A stretch of 64,000 nucleotides of DNA from Phenylobacterium sp. (GTDB lineage Bacteria; Pseudomonadota; Alphaproteobacteria; Caulobacterales; Caulobacteraceae): assembly GCF_004297125.1 (NCBI RefSeq), contig NZ_SCVD01000022.1:62001-126000 (forward strand). Direction: 5' to 3'. A model generated the notes under the pieces. The model searched no databases, was not told the DNA's origin, and saw nothing but the letters and a program-made list of their open reading frames with translations. Below, in pieces: positions 20,588 to 28,749 of the stretch. The translations under genes and the position numbers were made by a program. How positions within the stretch are numbered: the stretch's first letter is position 1; every line of letters begins with the position of its first letter.

Positions 20588-20881
20588 TCAGCCCTCGTAG
20601 CCGTCCACGATATAGACCCGGCTGGTGGAGGTGGCCTCGCGGATCGGCAGGATCGCCAGGTATTCCGGCGAAGCGCGCCACGCCCGCGCCGCTTCCCGGC
20701 TCTCGAACCGCAGCACGACCAGCCGGTGCGGCGGTTCCGGACCGTCCACGCGCTCCGGCGCGCCGCCGCGCACGACGTACGCGCCGCCATACTTCGCGAT
20801 GATCGCCGGCACCTGGTCGGCGTAGGTCTGGAACCGATCCGGTTCGGTGACGACAATCTCGTTGATCACATAGGCGGGCAT
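20588..20881 (-). CDS. DUF1330 family protein
   Basis: Encodes 97 residues starting at ATG 20881 (MPAYVINEIVV), preceded by CCGGAGA. The sequence follows the DUF1330 ferredoxin-like (dimeric alpha/beta barrel) pattern, including RLVVLRFESREAARAW and the C-terminal SRVYIVDGYEG. Members are small cytoplasmic proteins with no established reaction. It lies 60 bases upstream of the lipoprotein gene in the same orientation and is divergent from the esterase gene. Confidence 0.85.
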   Translation of the reverse strand: MPAYVINEIVVTEPDRFQTYADQVPAIIAKYGGAYVVRGGAPERVDGPEPPHRLVVLRFESREAARAWRASPEYLAILPIREATSTSRVYIVDGYEG

Positions 20882-20992
20882 CAGGTTCTCCGGCGCGGTC
20901 GCGAACCCTATCGCAGCCCCCCGATGCCGACACAATCGCGCAACAGCCGCCGGCTAAGCAGACCGGAAATTCGAAAAACTCCGGGGGAAGCC

Positions 20993-22495
20993 ATGATCCG
21001 TCGTTCGTTGGTCGCCAGCGCGATCGCACTCAGCCTCTTCGCCGTGCCCGCCGCCGCCCAGGCGCCCGCCGACGCCTTCGCCTCGGACGTGACCCAGGTG
21101 GTCAAGATCCGGCAGGGCGCGCTGAAGGGCACGGTCAAGGACGGCGTCGCCTATACGCTGGGCGTCCCCTACGCGGCCCCGCCGGTGGGCGAGCTGCGCT
21201 GGAAGCCGCCCGCGGCCGCGCCGGCCTGGACCGGCGAGCGCGACGCCTCGAAGGCCGGCCCCCGCTGCCAGGACGTGGAGGACTGCCTGACGATCAACGT
21301 GGTGCGCCCCGCCAACGCCAGGCCGGGCGCCAGGCTGCCGGTGATGGTCTGGATCCACGGCGGCGCCTACGTCATCGGGACCAGCATGGGCGCGTTCGGC
21401 GGCGACACCGACGGGACCAATTTCGCCAAGCAGGGGATCGTCCACGTCAGCCTGAACTACCGCCTGGGCCGCGCCGGCTGGTTCGCCCACCCGGCGCTGA
21501 CCAAGGAAGGCCCGACCGGCAACTACGGCATGATGGACCAGATCGCGGCGCTCAAGTGGGTGCAGGCCAATATCGCCAGCTTCGGCGGCGACCCGAAGAA
21601 GGTGACCATCTTCGGCGAGAGCGCCGGCGGCATCTCGGTGCTTTATCTGATGCTGTCGCCGGAGGCGAAGGGGCTGTTCTCGAAGGTCATCGGGGAGTCC
21701 AGCTTCGCCCGCCACGTGCCCACCCCGCTGAAAACCGCCGAGGCCGCGGGACTGAAGGCTGCCAATGACGCGGGCGTGCAGGGCGAGGACGCCGCCGCCG
21801 CCGCCGCGCTCCGCAAGGTCCCGCTGACAGCGATGCCCTACAGCGGCGGTCTGGTCGGCCGGGCCGGGCCGATCCTGGACGGCAAGCTGATCAACGAAGG
21901 CCTGGCCCAGGGGTTCTCGGCGGGCAAGCAGGCGAAAGTCCCACTGATGCTGGGGGGCAACTCCAACGAGGCCAGCCTGTTCCGCCCGCAGCCCGCCCAG
22001 TTGGACGCCATCCCCGAGCCGCAGAAGTCCGCGATCCTCAGGGCGTTCGACCCGAACGGCGCGGGCGACAAGGCCCGCATCATCAACGACGTGGTCACCG
22101 TCCAGATGATCACCGAACCCGACCGCAACACCGCGCGCCTGCACGCCAAGGCCGGACAGCCGGTCTACCTCTATTACTTCAGCCGCGTCGCGCCGACGGA
22201 CAAGGACCGGAGGCCCTACGGCGCCGGCCATACCGACGAGATCCGCTACGTGTTCGGGGCGCCGACCGCTCCGGTGAAGTTCGACGCGAACGACAAGGCG
22301 CTGTCCGACGCGATGAACACCTACTGGGCCAACTTCGCCAAGACCGGCGATCCGGGCTCGGCGGGCGGCGTCGCCTGGCCGAAGTTCGACGCGGCCCATG
22401 AGCGCCAGGTCGAGTTCGGCGACGACGGCGTCAAGGTCCGCGAGCACTTCCTGAAGGACTGGCGCGACGCGGTGGAGGCGGGGCAGGCGAAGTAG
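20993..22495 (+). CDS. Secreted type-B carboxylesterase
   Basis: Encodes 500 residues from ATG 20993, preceded by GGGGGAAG. A Sec signal peptide ends near AQA at about residue 23. PVMVWIHGGAY is the oxyanion-hole segment and GESAGG near residue 200 carries the catalytic Ser. A C-terminal GHTDEIRYVFG segment supplies the expected His. It hydrolyses esters outside the cytoplasm, but the substrate is unknown. A second, related esterase lies on the opposite strand at 23952-25469, flanking the ku region. Confidence 0.92.
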   Translation: MIRRSLVASAIALSLFAVPAAAQAPADAFASDVTQVVKIRQGALKGTVKDGVAYTLGVPYAAPPVGELRWKPPAAAPAWTGERDASKAGPRCQDVEDCLTINVVRPANARPGARLPVMVWIHGGAYVIGTSMGAFGGDTDGTNFAKQGIVHVSLNYRLGRAGWFAHPALTKEGPTGNYGMMDQIAALKWVQANIASFGGDPKKVTIFGESAGGISVLYLMLSPEAKGLFSKVIGESSFARHVPTPLKTAEAAGLKAANDAGVQGEDAAAAAALRKVPLTAMPYSGGLVGRAGPILDGKLINEGLAQGFSAGKQAKVPLMLGGNSNEASLFRPQPAQLDAIPEPQKSAILRAFDPNGAGDKARIINDVVTVQMITEPDRNTARLHAKAGQPVYLYYFSRVAPTDKDRRPYGAGHTDEIRYVFGAPTAPVKFDANDKALSDAMNTYWANFAKTGDPGSAGGVAWPKFDAAHERQVEFGDDGVKVREHFLKDWRDAVEAGQAK

Positions 22496-22499
22496 GGAC

Positions 22500-23363
22500 T
22501 CAGGCCCGCTTCTTCGCGGGGGCCTTTCGCGCCGTGGACGCCTTGGCGGTCGCCTTCGCCGGTGCGGCCTTGCGGGCCGGCGCCTTTCGCCGTTCGCCGC
22601 CCAGGCTGCGCTTGAGGGCCTCCATCAGGTCGATGACCTCGGCCTCCTTGGGCTCCTCGACCTTCTTCACGCCGTGGCCCTTCTCCTTCTCCTTGATCAG
22701 GGCCCGGAGCGCGTCCTCGTAGCGGTCGTTGAACTTGGAGGGGTCGAACGGCCCGGCCTGTTGGCTGATGATCTTCTCGGCGATCTCCACCATGGCCGCC
22801 GGCGGCTTGTGGGTGGGGATGCGGTCGAACACCTCGTCGGCGTCCTTCACCTCGCGGTTCGAACGCAGGGAGTAAGCTAGGATGCCCTTGCCGCGGGGCT
22901 CCAGCGCCATCAACCGCTCGCGCTGGTGCATAACCAGCCGGCCAAGGGCGATCTTCCCGGCCTTCTCCATGGCCTGGCGGATCACCGTGAAGGCTTCCAC
23001 CGCCATGTCGCCGTCAGGGGTCAGGAAATAGGGGTCGTTCCAGTAGAGCCGGTCGATGTCGTCCTCGTCGACGAAGCGCTCGATATCCAGGGTCCGCGTG
23101 GTCTCCAGCCGGACGTTCTTGATCTCCTCGTCGGTGACCACGACGTAGTGGCCCTTCTCGACCTCGTAGCCCTTGACGATGTCGGCCCGGTCCACCGGTC
23201 CTGTCTCCGGATCGGTGGGGATCATCTTGATCCGGTTGTTGGTCTGCTTGTGCAGCATGTTGAAGCTGACGTCGCTGGTCCGCTGGGTGGCGGTGTAGAG
23301 CGCGACGGGGCAGCTTACGAGGCTGAGGCGCAGGTAGCCCTGCCAGGTCGGACGAGTGGCCAT
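22500..23363 (-). CDS. ku: Ku DNA end-binding protein
   Basis: Encodes 287 residues from ATG 23363 (MATRPTWQGYLRLSLV), preceded by CCGGAG with 8 bases of spacing. An earlier in-frame start nine codons upstream lacks a better ribosome site. Residues 10-200 match the bacterial Ku core (SFNMLHKQTNNRIKM and EKGHYVVVTDEEIKN). The C terminus is a long Lys/Ala-rich tail (AKATAKASTARKAPAKKRA) of the type that contacts DNA and ligase D. It acts with ligD in end joining. The 43 bases upstream contain four GANTC sites. Confidence 0.96.
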   Translation of the reverse strand: MATRPTWQGYLRLSLVSCPVALYTATQRTSDVSFNMLHKQTNNRIKMIPTDPETGPVDRADIVKGYEVEKGHYVVVTDEEIKNVRLETTRTLDIERFVDEDDIDRLYWNDPYFLTPDGDMAVEAFTVIRQAMEKAGKIALGRLVMHQRERLMALEPRGKGILAYSLRSNREVKDADEVFDRIPTHKPPAAMVEIAEKIISQQAGPFDPSKFNDRYEDALRALIKEKEKGHGVKKVEEPKEAEVIDLMEALKRSLGGERRKAPARKAAPAKATAKASTARKAPAKKRA

Positions 23364-23367
23364 GGAT

Positions 23368-23408
23368 GACTCCGGATTCGGCGGAGTCAACGCGGCTACG
23401 GCCGAGTC
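23368..23408. promoter_or_regulatory. Cluster of four GANTC (CcrM) sites before ku
   Basis: GACTC at 23368, GATTC at 23375, GAGTC at 23384 and GAGTC at 23404 all lie within 41 bases immediately upstream of the ku start. The last overlaps the stop of the preceding gene. At this base composition one site per about 330 bases would be expected by chance. In Caulobacterales GANTC is methylated by CcrM and read by GcrA at cell-cycle promoters. That this makes ku cell-cycle or methylation responsive is inference. Confidence 0.7.
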
Positions 23409-23955
23409 AGTTCGCTTCGATCGGATCCGGCCGGCAGACGGAATTGTACGGGTAGGTCTTCACAAGCTTCAGCGCCTTGCCGGTCCACACGAAGTAGCGG
23501 ACGGCCTCGACCTCGGGACTGTCTTCGCTGGGTTTGGCGGTGACGATCAGCAGCCGGCTGTCCGGCCGGCTCTGGACACGCTCCATGGGCGTGTCGCCGA
23601 CCGATCCGCCGACGATGGCGACGGCGCCCGTGAGCAGGTCGACACCTGCATATGTCGCGCAGCCGGTCCCACAGCCCCAGACGTTGATCGTATAGTGACC
23701 GGCGAAGTTGGGGGGTCCCTTTCCCGCCTGGCGCAGGCGCGTCCGAAACGCCCGGTCGAACGCCGTGCGCAATTTCACGGGTGCGGGTCGATCGATCTTC
23801 GCGACGGGAACTGCGTAGTCGGCAAAGCGGGGCGCGCCCTTGGGCATGTCGTTCAGATCGACGCTACACTGATAGTAGGTCGCCTCCGCGCTATGGCCGG
23901 CAGTTCCAGCGGCGAGCGCTGCGAAGGCGGCCAGTGCAAGCGCGGCGCTCCTCAC
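23407..23955 (-). CDS. Secreted protein of unknown function
   Basis: Encodes 182 residues from a GTG at 23955 that overlaps the esterase stop (GTGA), implying coupled translation. The start RSAALALAAFAALAAGTAGHSAEA is a Sec signal peptide. The mature part has four Cys residues (YYQC, WGCGTGC, SVCRPD), suggesting disulfides. GHYTINVWGCGTGC is the most distinctive segment. I do not assign a family. Being coupled to a periplasmic esterase, it may share its substrate or location. Confidence 0.75.
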   Translation of the reverse strand: MRSAALALAAFAALAAGTAGHSAEATYYQCSVDLNDMPKGAPRFADYAVPVAKIDRPAPVKLRTAFDRAFRTRLRQAGKGPPNFAGHYTINVWGCGTGCATYAGVDLLTGAVAIVGGSVGDTPMERVQSRPDSRLLIVTAKPSEDSPEVEAVRYFVWTGKALKLVKTYPYNSVCRPDPIEAN

Positions 23956-25469
23956 TGTTTCAGCCCCAGCGTCGGCAGGGCGACCGTCTGCTGCAGGTCG
24001 AGCTGGGGCTTGCGGAAGTTCGTTCGCACGCCGCTTTCCGCCCCGAACTCCATCAGCTTGTCGGTCTTGGCGTCGTAGGCCGGCCAATCCTGGGCGCCGC
24101 ATTTCGGCGCGGACGTCTTGGCGAAGCTGACCCAGCAGGCGTGCATCAGCGCCGCCATCGCCTTGTCGTCCTCGCCGATCTGGCTCACCGCCGTGCGGCG
24201 GCCCCAGTATTCGAAGACGTACTGGATCTCGGCGGCGTGGGCGGCGGTCTTCACGGCCGGCCTGAAGCGTGAGCCGACGTAGGAGAAATGATAGAGCCAC
24301 GCCGGCTTGCCGCCGGCCGCCTCGGCCGCCACCCACCGGGCCGCGCCGCCCATGATGCGGTCGGTGAACACGGCGCGGGCCAGCACCTCATCGCCCTGGG
24401 CCGCTTCATCCTTGTAGATCGGGCGGACGGCGGGCGGGATCAGGGCGAGCTGGGCGGGCGTCAGCGGTCCCGGCCCCATCAGGGAGTCTTCGCCGGAATT
24501 GGACCCGATCATCAGGGGCACGTCGTCGAAGGTTCCGCGCGCCAGGGCCTGGGAGGCGCTTTCCGTCATCAGCTTGCCGTCGATGAACGGGCCATAGTTC
24601 GCGGCGATAGGGACCAGGGTCTCGACCGGGATGGCGCGCAGCTCGTCCGCCGTGGCCGTGGCGGCGACGCCCGCCTTGGCGAGCGCCGCGGCGCCTTGCT
24701 GTTCCTTGGCCGCCAGGTCGACCGGGGGGAACCACCCGCCGCCGGATTGCACGATGGCCTTCTGGTACAGGCCCCTGGCCTTGGGCGTCGCCAGGAGCGC
24801 CAGGATGCTCATGCCGCCCGCCGACTCGCCGAAGACGGTGACGTTCTCCGGATCGCCGCCGAAGGCCGCGGCGTTGCGCTTCACCCACTCCAGGGCCGCG
24901 ATCTGGTCCATCAGGCCGAAATTGCCGGTGGGCTCCGCCCCGGCCGCCCGGGTCAGCGCCGGATGCGCGAAATAGCCCAGCGCCCCCAGGCGGTAGTTGA
25001 TGGAGACCACCACCACCCCGTCGCGGGCGAAGTTCTGGCCGTCATAGACCCAACCCGCCCCGGTCCGGTGGCTGCCGCCATGGATCCAGACCATGACCGG
25101 CGCCGCCCCCCTTGCTCCCTTGGCGGCGTCCTTGGGGGCGAAGACGTTGAGCTGCAGGCAGTCCTCCGAGACCGGGCCGTTCGCCCCGCCGCCGTTGGGC
25201 GCGCCGTTGGCGTTCATCGGCTGTGGGCAGGACGGGCCGTTCCGGGTGGCGTCGCGCGAGCCGGTCCACTTGGCCGGGGTCTGCGGCGGCGCCCAGCGCA
25301 GCTTGCCCACCGGCGCGGCGGCGAAGGGGATGTTGCGGAAAACGTTGGCCCTGTCGGTCGCCTCGCCGGCCAGGACGCCGCCCTCGACCTTGGCCGTCAC
25401 GGGCGCCTGGGCGTGGGCCACCCCCGCCGCCGTCAACCACGCCGCCGAAAGAACCCCCGCCCAACGCAT
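23952..25469 (-). CDS. Secreted type-B carboxylesterase
   Basis: Encodes 505 residues from ATG 25469 (MRWAGVLSAAWL), preceded by GGGAGG at good spacing. The frame is open a further 62 codons upstream, but those residues look non-coding. A signal peptide ends near AHAQA. APVMVWIHGGSHRTG gives the oxyanion hole and FGESAGGMS near residue 205 carries the nucleophilic Ser. It resembles the esterase at 20993-22495. It is divergent from the TonB receptor, so receptor and hydrolase may handle one imported ester, though this is only suggested by context. Confidence 0.93.
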   Translation of the reverse strand: MRWAGVLSAAWLTAAGVAHAQAPVTAKVEGGVLAGEATDRANVFRNIPFAAAPVGKLRWAPPQTPAKWTGSRDATRNGPSCPQPMNANGAPNGGGANGPVSEDCLQLNVFAPKDAAKGARGAAPVMVWIHGGSHRTGAGWVYDGQNFARDGVVVVSINYRLGALGYFAHPALTRAAGAEPTGNFGLMDQIAALEWVKRNAAAFGGDPENVTVFGESAGGMSILALLATPKARGLYQKAIVQSGGGWFPPVDLAAKEQQGAAALAKAGVAATATADELRAIPVETLVPIAANYGPFIDGKLMTESASQALARGTFDDVPLMIGSNSGEDSLMGPGPLTPAQLALIPPAVRPIYKDEAAQGDEVLARAVFTDRIMGGAARWVAAEAAGGKPAWLYHFSYVGSRFRPAVKTAAHAAEIQYVFEYWGRRTAVSQIGEDDKAMAALMHACWVSFAKTSAPKCGAQDWPAYDAKTDKLMEFGAESGVRTNFRKPQLDLQQTVALPTLGLKQ

Positions 25470-25662
25470 TCCCAGCCTCCCGAACCTTTGGCGTGGATTT
25501 AGCCTCGATATTCGACGGTGCGACAACTGCGGTGAAATCCTCCGGTCATAAAGTCGCTCCCAGATTGCAGACGCCGCCCAGCTGCGCCACGCGAGGACGG
25601 CGCCTTCGCGGTTTCCCCTGCAGTTTCGGCGGTCCATGACCACGAATGGTTGCACCGAAGAA

Positions 25663-25699
25663 TTACTTATGTAATCTCTGAATCAGTTTACGTTCGTAA
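25663..25699. promoter_or_regulatory. Two TTAC-N4-GTAA palindromes before the TonB receptor
   Basis: TTACTTATGTAA at 25663-25674 and TTACGTTCGTAA at 25688-25699 are perfect 4+4 inverted repeats with starts 25 bases apart, in an AT-rich patch directly before the receptor start. Each is followed by T, extending the similarity to 13 bases. They look like paired operators of a dimeric regulator. No regulator gene is adjacent, so the protein is unknown. Confidence 0.65.
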
Positions 25700-25704
25700 T
25701 CGGG

Positions 25705-27870
25705 GTGGCGGGCATGCTTTTCCTGTGGCTGACCGCGCCGGTCCTCCTGACCGCCTCGCCCACCTTGGCCGCCCCGCCGAAGGCCGAGACGGAAAAGACG
25801 GTCCAGGAAGTGACCGTCACCGGCCAGTCGCGCGACGGCCTGCGGGTCGAGGCGGACCGGCGCAGCTACGGAATCAGCGGCGACCTGCAGACCGCAACCG
25901 GCTCGATCGGCGACGCCCTGCGCAACGTGCCGTCGCTCAGCGTCGACGTGCAGGGCAACGTCAGCCTGCGCGGCGACCCCAACGTCACCATCATGGTCGA
26001 TGGCCAGCCGTCCGGGCAGTTCAGGGGCGAGGGCCGGGCCTCGGCGCTCCAGAACCTGCCCGCGGACCAGTTCGAGCGCGTCGAGGTGATCACCACGCCC
26101 TCCGCCGAGTTCCGTCCCGACGGCTCCGGCATCATCAACCTGATCAGCAAGAAGGCGCGCAAGCCCGGCTACTCGGGCACGGTGCGCGGCACCTATGGCA
26201 GCGAGGCGCGGTACACCGCCGGGGCCAGCGGCGGCTACAACTCCGGCAAGTTCAGTTTCTCCGGCGACGCCAGCATCCGCCGGGATCCGCAGAAGTTCCA
26301 CCAGCCGGAGTCCCGTGTGGGCCTGGACGTCGTGGGGCTGCCGGGGAGGAGCGACTACATCTCCGACACCGTGGGCGACGGCCACATGTACACGGCGCGC
26401 GGCGCCGTCGACTACGACCTGGACGCCAAGACCCGGATCGGCCTGGAGGTGCGGGCGAACCGAATGGAGATCGAGGGTGACGTCTTCGAACAGGACGTCG
26501 GCCGCAACGCCGCGGGCGCGATCCTGCGCCTGTATGACCGGCTGGGCGAGGCGGATCTGACCCGGTCGAACGGCGCGGCGACGGCCACCTATCGGCGAAA
26601 GTTCACCGGCGACAGCGACCTCTCCCTCAGCCTGCGTCTCGAGCGAACCGATCTCGACAACGGCGTCCGCACCCGCGTGGCGACGCGCCTGCCCCTCCCC
26701 GCCGGCTTCTACGAGAACATCCAGACCGCCACGCGCCTGGACGAGCTGGAGCTGAAGGCCGACTACGTCCGGCCCTTCGAGAGCGGCGCCAAGCTCAAGG
26801 TGGGAGCCGACCTCGCCCGGCAGAACTACGATGCCGCGTTCCTGGGCCTGCGCGGTCCCGCCCCCGGGTCGCTGGTCGGCCTGCCGGGCTTCACCAACCA
26901 ATACCGCTACGACTTCGTGAGCCCCGGCGCCTACGCCACCTACGAGCAGGGGTTCGGCAAGCTCACGGTGCTGACGGGGCTGCGGCTCCAGGCCGTGGAC
27001 ATCGACATCCGCCAGGTCACCACCGGCGAGCGCTTCGGCCAGAACCGGCTGAACGTCTATCCCAGCCTGCACCTGGGTTACCGGCTGAACGACGAGCAGC
27101 AGGTGAGCCTGGCCTTCAGCCGGCGGATCAACCGTTCGTATCCCGACGACCTGAACCCGTTCCGCGTCTACGTCGACCAGTCGAACGTCAGGCAGGGCAA
27201 CCCGGACCTGCAGCCGCTGAAGATGAATTCGTACGAGGCCGCCTGGCAGTTCCGCAAGGGACCGACCTACTACCTGGCGACCCTGTACTACCGCGACAGC
27301 CGCGACGTCCCGACCGACGTATTCACCGACATCGGCGGGGGAGTCCTGCTGCGCACGAAGGAGAATTTGGGCGAGCGGAAGGCCGGCGGGCTGGAGCTGG
27401 TGGCCAACGGGAAGATCACGCCCAAGCTCACCTACAACGTCAGCGGCAATGTCTTCTGGAACGAGATCGACGCGGGCGAGCTGGGCTTCACCGGCAAGCG
27501 GTCGGATCTGTCGCTGGGCGGACGCGGCTCGCTGAACTTTCAGATCACGCCGAAGGACTTCGTGCAGGCCACAGGCAATGCCGTGGGAGCACAGCTCACG
27601 GCCCAGGGCCGTGTCGAGCCGTTCGGCTTCCTGAACCTGGGCTATCGGCACAGGTTCACAAACGACCTGTCGCTGACGGTCACGGCGCAAGACGTGCTGA
27701 AGACCTCGCCCTATGTGATCGTGGTCGACACGCCGGAGCTGCGCATGCGCCGGCGCACCGAGTACAACATGCGGGCCGTCTTCATCGGCCTGACCTGGAC
27801 GTTCGGCGGCGAGGGCAAGCGGCCGAAGGATCCCGGCTTCGACTTCGGCGGCGGGCCGCCCGGCGGCTGA
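25705..27870 (+). CDS. TonB-dependent outer membrane receptor
   Basis: Encodes 721 residues from GTG 25705. ATG 25714 is an equally possible start and is better spaced from the operator at 25688. A signal peptide precedes TLAAPP. The plug domain covers about residues 40-150 (GDALRNVPSLSVDVQGN, FERVEVITTPSAEFR, IINLISKK). The rest is a beta-barrel rich in alternating aromatic residues. The plug style matches the outer membrane beta-barrel type 3 group. It imports an unknown ligand using TonB energy. The C-terminal tail GGGPPGG is atypical, as it does not end in an aromatic residue. Confidence 0.9.
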   Translation: MAGMLFLWLTAPVLLTASPTLAAPPKAETEKTVQEVTVTGQSRDGLRVEADRRSYGISGDLQTATGSIGDALRNVPSLSVDVQGNVSLRGDPNVTIMVDGQPSGQFRGEGRASALQNLPADQFERVEVITTPSAEFRPDGSGIINLISKKARKPGYSGTVRGTYGSEARYTAGASGGYNSGKFSFSGDASIRRDPQKFHQPESRVGLDVVGLPGRSDYISDTVGDGHMYTARGAVDYDLDAKTRIGLEVRANRMEIEGDVFEQDVGRNAAGAILRLYDRLGEADLTRSNGAATATYRRKFTGDSDLSLSLRLERTDLDNGVRTRVATRLPLPAGFYENIQTATRLDELELKADYVRPFESGAKLKVGADLARQNYDAAFLGLRGPAPGSLVGLPGFTNQYRYDFVSPGAYATYEQGFGKLTVLTGLRLQAVDIDIRQVTTGERFGQNRLNVYPSLHLGYRLNDEQQVSLAFSRRINRSYPDDLNPFRVYVDQSNVRQGNPDLQPLKMNSYEAAWQFRKGPTYYLATLYYRDSRDVPTDVFTDIGGGVLLRTKENLGERKAGGLELVANGKITPKLTYNVSGNVFWNEIDAGELGFTGKRSDLSLGGRGSLNFQITPKDFVQATGNAVGAQLTAQGRVEPFGFLNLGYRHRFTNDLSLTVTAQDVLKTSPYVIVVDTPELRMRRRTEYNMRAVFIGLTWTFGGEGKRPKDPGFDFGGGPPGG

Positions 27871-27924
27871 TCGAGCGCCGGAATCGGACGCGCCCGACCT
27901 TGACTCCTTCGCTCCACAGTCTCA

Positions 27925-27939
27925 GAACAAAGATGGAAC
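27925..27939 (+). promoter_or_regulatory. LexA (SOS) box before imuA
   Basis: GAAC-AAAGATG-GAAC is an exact match to the alphaproteobacterial LexA consensus GAAC-N7-GAAC (read as GTTC-N7-GTTC on the other strand). It lies 19 bases before the imuA start and overlaps the ribosome-site region AAAGGAG. It should repress the imuA-imuB-dnaE2 unit until DNA damage. Confidence 0.93.
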
Positions 27940-27957
27940 AAAAGGAGTCCCGAAGAG

Positions 27958-28749
27958 ATGTCCGATTTTCGCGGCATGCGGCTCGCCGCCATGCGGGCGA
28001 AGATCGCCGCGATCGAAAGCGGCGGGCGGACCGACGTGGGCGTGCTGCCGTTCGGCGACCTTGGCATGGATGGCCGGTTGCCCGGGGGCGGGCTGCCGCT
28101 GGGGCGCTGGCATGAGATCACCGGCGCAGGGCTGGAGGCCGAGACCTCGGCTGCCCCGGCCGCCTTCGCCGCCCTGGCGGCGGCGCCCCTGGCCCGGAAA
28201 GGCGAGGCGGTCTGGGTGATGCGCCGCGACGACCTCTGGGCGCCCGGCCTGGCCGGCCTGGGCTTCCCGTCCGAGCGGCTGATCCAGGTCTGCGCCCGGG
28301 ACGAGGCCGAGACCCTCTCGGTGATGGAGGACGCCCTGGCCACCGTCGGCGTCACCGCCGTCTTCGGCGAGGTGGAGGCCGTGGGCCTGACCGCCGGGCG
28401 GCGGCTGCAGCTGGCCTGCGAGAAGCGCGGCGCCACGGGCTTCGTCATCAAGCGCCGGCCGTTCGGGGGGACGGCGAAGACCGAGGCGGCCGGGTCGGTG
28501 TCCGCCACCCGCTGGCGCATCGCCTCCGCCCCCTCCGAGCCGCCGGCCGGCGAGTTCGGCCTGGGGGCGCCGCGCTTCCGCGTAGCGCTGGAACGCTGCC
28601 GGGGCGGACGCTCCGGCGAATGGATCCTCGAGGCCGATCGGGCCTATTCCTGGGAGGCAGGCGATGTCGCGCATCCTCTGCGCCTGGTCGCCGACCTGGG
28701 CGATCGCGAACTGGCGCCGGCGCAACCCGCAGTCCGACGCGCCGCCTGA
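27958..28749 (+). CDS. imuA: ImuA, RecA-like translesion mutagenesis factor
   Basis: Encodes 263 residues. ImuA proteins have a degenerate RecA fold and act with ImuB and DnaE2 in damage-induced mutagenesis. The region LPGGGLPLGRWHEITGAG matches the start of the RecA-like core, but no intact Walker A is visible, as is usual. The start at 27958 follows AAAGGAG. The 3' end overlaps imuB by 86 bases in another frame. SOS control is indicated by the LexA box just upstream. Confidence 0.93.
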   Translation: MSDFRGMRLAAMRAKIAAIESGGRTDVGVLPFGDLGMDGRLPGGGLPLGRWHEITGAGLEAETSAAPAAFAALAAAPLARKGEAVWVMRRDDLWAPGLAGLGFPSERLIQVCARDEAETLSVMEDALATVGVTAVFGEVEAVGLTAGRRLQLACEKRGATGFVIKRRPFGGTAKTEAAGSVSATRWRIASAPSEPPAGEFGLGAPRFRVALERCRGGRSGEWILEADRAYSWEAGDVAHPLRLVADLGDRELAPAQPAVRRAA

